Below are positions 20,379 to 23,480 of a DNA stretch of 23,480 nucleotides, in pieces. The notes below the pieces were generated by a model. It saw only the letters and a list, made by a program, of their open reading frames with translations, did no database searches and was not told where the DNA came from. The position numbers and the translations under genes are program-made. Source of the stretch: Chromera velia (Eukaryota > Sar > Chromeraceae); NCBI GenBank assembly GCA_018398765.1, contig JAHBMJ010002032.1, positions 1 through 23,480 of the forward strand, written 5' to 3'. Every line of letters begins with the position of its first letter. Position 1 is the first letter of the stretch.

Positions 20379-20691
20379 GATAGGATGGGATTCAAGTTCA
20401 TATCTGGAGGATTAGTCTCCTGCCGGAATGCCGAATATATAAATATATTTATATATAAGTATAAGCGATCACTGCAATCTGACAAATTTTTTTTTTTAAG
20501 TTTTCTAAGCTTAATTATATAGCTTGAACAACACTTAATAACTATCAAGAACAAATTCCATATTATAGAAACAACATTTGCATATGCAACACTTAAACAA
20601 CAGTTGTTTTACTAGGTGTTATATACATTCATTTTTACAAAAAAAAAAAAGAAATCAATCCATATACTGCAATCTATTTCATAATATTACG

Positions 20692-22452
20692 CTACAGTTT
20701 TATGTCAGCTTCTTCAGCAGCTTGTAAAAGTATTTCAGCGATTTTGTTCTCACCAATCATTTGTTGATACGCATCCAAGCGCCAGTTGAGCAAGCGGAAG
20801 GCTCGCCGATGTTTTGTTTTGTTTGCAACAGGTGTAAGGGAAAAGTCCAGACCAAAATGTTTGATACCCACTCGAGACTCATCTGCCAAAGAGATGACAC
20901 CTTCCTTTACAAGGACGGCTTTTGGAACCAAATACCAAAACCGCCATAAGTTCTTGGAGCAGTCATCAACGTCAGAATGAGGAACACTTTTTCTACTGTT
21001 TTGAGGGGGGCCAACGAGAAGAAAGTCAAAGTCACCTTCTTTGTATGGCTGACTTCGACGATTTACACTTTTTCTCGAATGCACATAAGCAAGGCGTTTC
21101 CCCTCGAGCCAGTGGGCACTCTTGAGTTGCACTGTTTGCCATTTCATCTCCGGGCTCTGGTGAAAACGAATCTCAATGTCATACGGTAATGAGGGACAGG
21201 GAGCCTCGCGGACCTCCACGCCTCCCCGAACGCTCTGAAGGAGCTCCAGCAACTTCTGAAGCATTAACCACTCGCTAAGGTGGTTGGGACTCAGTTGGTT
21301 TTGAAGGGTATGTAGGGTCTGCAATCTGCAAATGCCCTCACCTTTTTGAGCTTCTTTCCATACTGAGTACAATGCTTCCCCGACGTGACGTCCCAAAGAG
21401 AATTCAGAATCACTCGTGAATCGACTGTCACTTCTGTCATTTTTACCACCTTCGGTAATACGCAAGCTCTCACAACCCCTTGACTCAAAAAGCGTCCCTG
21501 GAAAAAGCCATATTGTACTTTTTGCCGACTTCGCCTGAATGTCTGGAAGAGCAATGCAAACAACCATCATCTCTGCATAGCCATCCAGGTTTCTAAACGT
21601 ACAGCTTTTCGATCGTTTTTCCCTCCCCGGGGACTGCTGCAAATGATAATTTGTTGATAACTTTACTTGGACAGCCAGCCAGAGATCCTTTGAGCATCCA
21701 GCTGGTCGCACAGCCAAATCAGCCCTCGCAAAAGGGGGTAAAAGAGTTGAAGGCTCTTCGAGTCCCGGGAAATCGTTTTCCGGCTGAAAGCTTGCTCGAA
21801 GCAATGCAACTGCTGCCCTCTCTGTCTGAAAGCCATGATGTCTACCGACACCTAGACCGACACTCGGAGAAGCCTGTGTCCGCTGATCCGTCTTGAGAAG
21901 CAACTGACAGTCTGTGGAGGACGGAATTGGAAGGGCAGCTTCAAATGGGTCGCGGTTGGAAATGCTTGTGATTGTTCTCCTTCTTCCCGAGAGAAGAACG
22001 TGGGCAATCTGGTTTCCTTTAATCAAGCGGGAAGGAGTGTCAAGGGGCCACTGTGGCGAAGGGAAATACCGGAGATTTGAGTGCGCTGCTATTCGATGTA
22101 GGGATGAAAAGTCGAAAGGTGTAGGTTTCATTCCTTTGCATGACTTCCCCGAAGGGGCGTTGTGGTCACAGGTAAGTGAAAAATTCCTCTTCAACTTTGC
22201 TTTGTCTTGTGAAGCACTCAACCTGAAAAAAATGCCAAGTTCTGCAAGAGGCTTTGAACTCAGCTCACACAGCAGTGCAAAACCTCTTGGAGTGTGTGGC
22301 CCTTGAACACTGAGCAAGTCCCACCACATTCGATTTAATTCGTCACCTGCAATACCTCCGCCAGGGCAGCGACGACGCAATCTACTTCTTCTCGTCACTT
22401 CATCAGAGGTGCCCCCCTCACTGAAGTTCAGGGAGCCACGTTTGTTAGACAT
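20692..22452 (-). CDS. Protein with two tandem PD-(D/E)XK nuclease-like domains
   Basis: From ATG 22452 to TAG 20692 it encodes 586 residues. Domain A (about residues 210-340): helix QTERAAVALLRASF, then ADLAVRP with Asp245 and WLAVQVKLS with Lys264, followed by MMVVCIALPD and IWLFPG. Domain B (about residues 400-515): YDIEIRF with Asp425, WQTVQLKSA with Lys444, GDFDFLLVGPP from residue 473, and FWYLVPKAVL. The D-(x)n-QxK pattern followed by a hydrophobic strand and a YLVP-like strand resembles PD-(D/E)XK endonuclease families in which Gln replaces the acidic residue. The two halves look like a duplication. No localisation signal was seen. The frame stays open upstream of this ATG to an in-frame TAG at 22558, beyond which another long ORF continues in the same frame, so the real N-terminus may be farther out. 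Whether it is catalytic is unknown; it could belong to a repetitive or mobile-element-associated family. Confidence 0.6.
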   Translation of the reverse strand: MSNKRGSLNFSEGGTSDEVTRRSRLRRRCPGGGIAGDELNRMWWDLLSVQGPHTPRGFALLCELSSKPLAELGIFFRLSASQDKAKLKRNFSLTCDHNAPSGKSCKGMKPTPFDFSSLHRIAAHSNLRYFPSPQWPLDTPSRLIKGNQIAHVLLSGRRRTITSISNRDPFEAALPIPSSTDCQLLLKTDQRTQASPSVGLGVGRHHGFQTERAAVALLRASFQPENDFPGLEEPSTLLPPFARADLAVRPAGCSKDLWLAVQVKLSTNYHLQQSPGREKRSKSCTFRNLDGYAEMMVVCIALPDIQAKSAKSTIWLFPGTLFESRGCESLRITEGGKNDRSDSRFTSDSEFSLGRHVGEALYSVWKEAQKGEGICRLQTLHTLQNQLSPNHLSEWLMLQKLLELLQSVRGGVEVREAPCPSLPYDIEIRFHQSPEMKWQTVQLKSAHWLEGKRLAYVHSRKSVNRRSQPYKEGDFDFLLVGPPQNSRKSVPHSDVDDCSKNLWRFWYLVPKAVLVKEGVISLADESRVGIKHFGLDFSLTPVANKTKHRRAFRLLNWRLDAYQQMIGENKIAEILLQAAEEADIKL

Positions 22453-22557
22453 TGAAACCCCAGTGAACACGCAAATTTTTCCAAACTGCTGCAACCACCC
22501 TTGCAAAGAAGTACGAACAGTCGGAATTCCCACGTAGCGAAAACCCCTCGCAAAACT

Positions 22558-23340
22558 CTAAAATGTGTCCTTTGGGAGTCTCATTCGATTTGCTAACGGT
22601 ACCACTTTCATGCTCCTTGACGTCACCTGCACAGGTAGCCTCAACTTGCGTAAGATCCTGTTTGAGCGCAAGGCTACGTCAAAATTAAGTGGACCAAATG
22701 CAGGGGAGGACGTAGAACCTGCCATCATCCAACCGGAGTGTGCTGCTGGTTCAGTTTCGTCATCAGATTCTATACGCAGAGATGAGACCGGGGCGGTTTT
22801 GTGGGGAAGTGGATCCGATTGCACACTTTGCGTTGAATCTTGGACGGACTCGGTGCCTCGTTCGAGTCCAAGAATAAATTGATGGGGACTTTCTGTAGCC
22901 TGTGAAGGAGGTGGCCATGAAATTTTCGCTGAAAAAGTGTATGACAGTACAGCAGAGCTTTCTCGATAACCTTCAGACGGACGCAAGGTTCCGCATTGAA
23001 GGGTTCTGGGTGTGGGTCTGCAAGTTTCTTTTTCAGTCAAGATACAGAGGCACTCGTTTCTAATCTTGCTCCTTCTGAACGCTCGAGCAATGTCCGCAAA
23101 AGAGTGAGAGCCCCTCTTTGCCAGGTTGTACAAAGGAAACATTTCAGTAGTTTGCACTGGTTTCTCCTGGTTTGGTAAACGATGAGGTCGTTCGGAAACA
23201 ACGTACGGAGTACGCAATTTTCTGCAGAGACGCGGGGCGATTCGATTGCCCACAGACATATAGACAAGTGATTCTACGGTTATTCTCTCAACGTGACCTC
23301 GGTGACCTGCTCTCAGATGTATACATCGCGATATATCCAT
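22558..23340 (-). CDS. In-frame upstream ORF of the nuclease-like gene (hypothetical)
   Basis: ATG 23340 to TAG 22558, 260 residues, in exactly the same frame as the nuclease-like ORF and separated from its open frame by only that one TAG. An open run this long is unlikely by chance. I recognise no domain; there are basic stretches (RLCRKLRTPYVVSERPHR) and a Ser/Glu-rich middle. It may be the N-terminal half of one gene of about 883 codons interrupted by a single mutation, an upstream exon whose intron I could not place, or a separate gene. The sequence just before the ATG ends GTGTGTCACAG, which could be a splice acceptor. Confidence 0.4.
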   Translation of the reverse strand: MDISRCIHLRAGHRGHVERITVESLVYMSVGNRIAPRLCRKLRTPYVVSERPHRLPNQEKPVQTTEMFPLYNLAKRGSHSFADIARAFRRSKIRNECLCILTEKETCRPTPRTLQCGTLRPSEGYRESSAVLSYTFSAKISWPPPSQATESPHQFILGLERGTESVQDSTQSVQSDPLPHKTAPVSSLRIESDDETEPAAHSGWMMAGSTSSPAFGPLNFDVALRSNRILRKLRLPVQVTSRSMKVVPLANRMRLPKDTF

Positions 23341-23480
23341 CTGTGACACACATTCTCTGTCAAGAAGCTGGTATATATATACGCAAATTAAAGCTTGTCA
23401 CACAATGATGCATTAGGTAATCCAACTAATGAAGAGTTAAATGTATGGCAGCTGTACTAGCAAAAAAAATGACCCCCATT
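23341..23480. other. Flank upstream of the minus-strand gene
   Basis: No gene was seen. It contains a short TATATATATA tract near 23371-23380, which on the minus strand lies 30-40 bases upstream of the candidate ATG, and a small inverted repeat CATTAG/CTAATG near 23411-23431. A TATA-like promoter role is only a guess. Confidence 0.4.

Larger units (their letters stand above)
19763..20691. other. AT-rich intergenic spacer, no gene seen
   Basis: No coding frame is supported. The spacer contains the 202-bp MITE at 19882-20083, a 12-bp palindrome GGAGTTAACTCC at 20181-20192, a TA microsatellite, a further AT palindromic patch near 20432-20458 and a short A run at about 20639-20651. The genes on either side converge on it (plus from the left, minus from the right), so both 3' ends should lie here. 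Confidence 0.7.

Noticed and set aside
20639-20651. Poly(A) tail of a retroposed copy of the minus-strand gene
   Set aside because: An A run on the plus strand is a T run on the gene's own strand, the wrong orientation for a tail.

Overview
This is eukaryotic nuclear DNA from a protist. Exons are long and GC-rich, introns are GT..AG with pyrimidine-rich 3' ends (60-450 bp), simple repeats are frequent (GTGA units, a 31-nt G run, TA and GA tracts), and genes are separated by AT-rich spacers. Gene content points to a flagellated alga. A chromerid alveolate such as Chromera velia would fit, but I infer this from style and cannot prove it here.

Region 1 (1-12753, + strand): one very large gene whose 5' end lies outside the window. 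Eleven exons can be joined with consistent splice phases (509 to 12753), giving about 3,295 residues up to a TGA stop. It looks like CFAP54, a giant helical (TPR-like) protein of the ciliary central apparatus. The conserved helical blocks are interrupted by Lys/Ala-rich, Glu-rich and Pro-rich low-complexity inserts.

Region 2 (12754-14703): AT-rich spacer with no gene. It holds inverted TTTGA/TCAAA arrays, a perfect 10-bp-arm palindrome, a 20-bp direct repeat 864 bp apart, and GA/TGAG microsatellites.

Region 3 (14704-19762, + strand): a decaying gene. One reading frame runs for about 1,209 codons and is broken by only ten in-frame stops (seven TAG, two TAA, one TGA). It then shifts once inside a protein kinase domain and continues into a RING-between-RING (RBR)-like zinc domain, with one recognisable intron still present. 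The apparent product is a low-complexity Ser/Ala/Pro-rich region, coiled coils, a kinase and an RBR-like module. Several presumed zinc cysteines are tyrosines, the kinase HRD arginine is a cysteine, and most damage can be explained by C->T or G->A transitions.

Region 4 (19763-20691): AT-rich spacer holding a 202-bp non-autonomous DNA transposon (MITE) with 28-bp inverted ends and a perfect 8-bp target duplication, plus a TA microsatellite.

Region 5 (20692-23340, - strand): an open frame of about 883 codons broken by one internal TAG. Its 3' part (586 codons from an ATG) appears to contain two tandem PD-(D/E)XK nuclease-like domains. Function is unknown; a repetitive or mobile-element-linked family is possible.

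The strongest candidates for something undescribed are the kinase-RBR fusion fossil with its transition-biased decay, and the double nuclease-fold protein.
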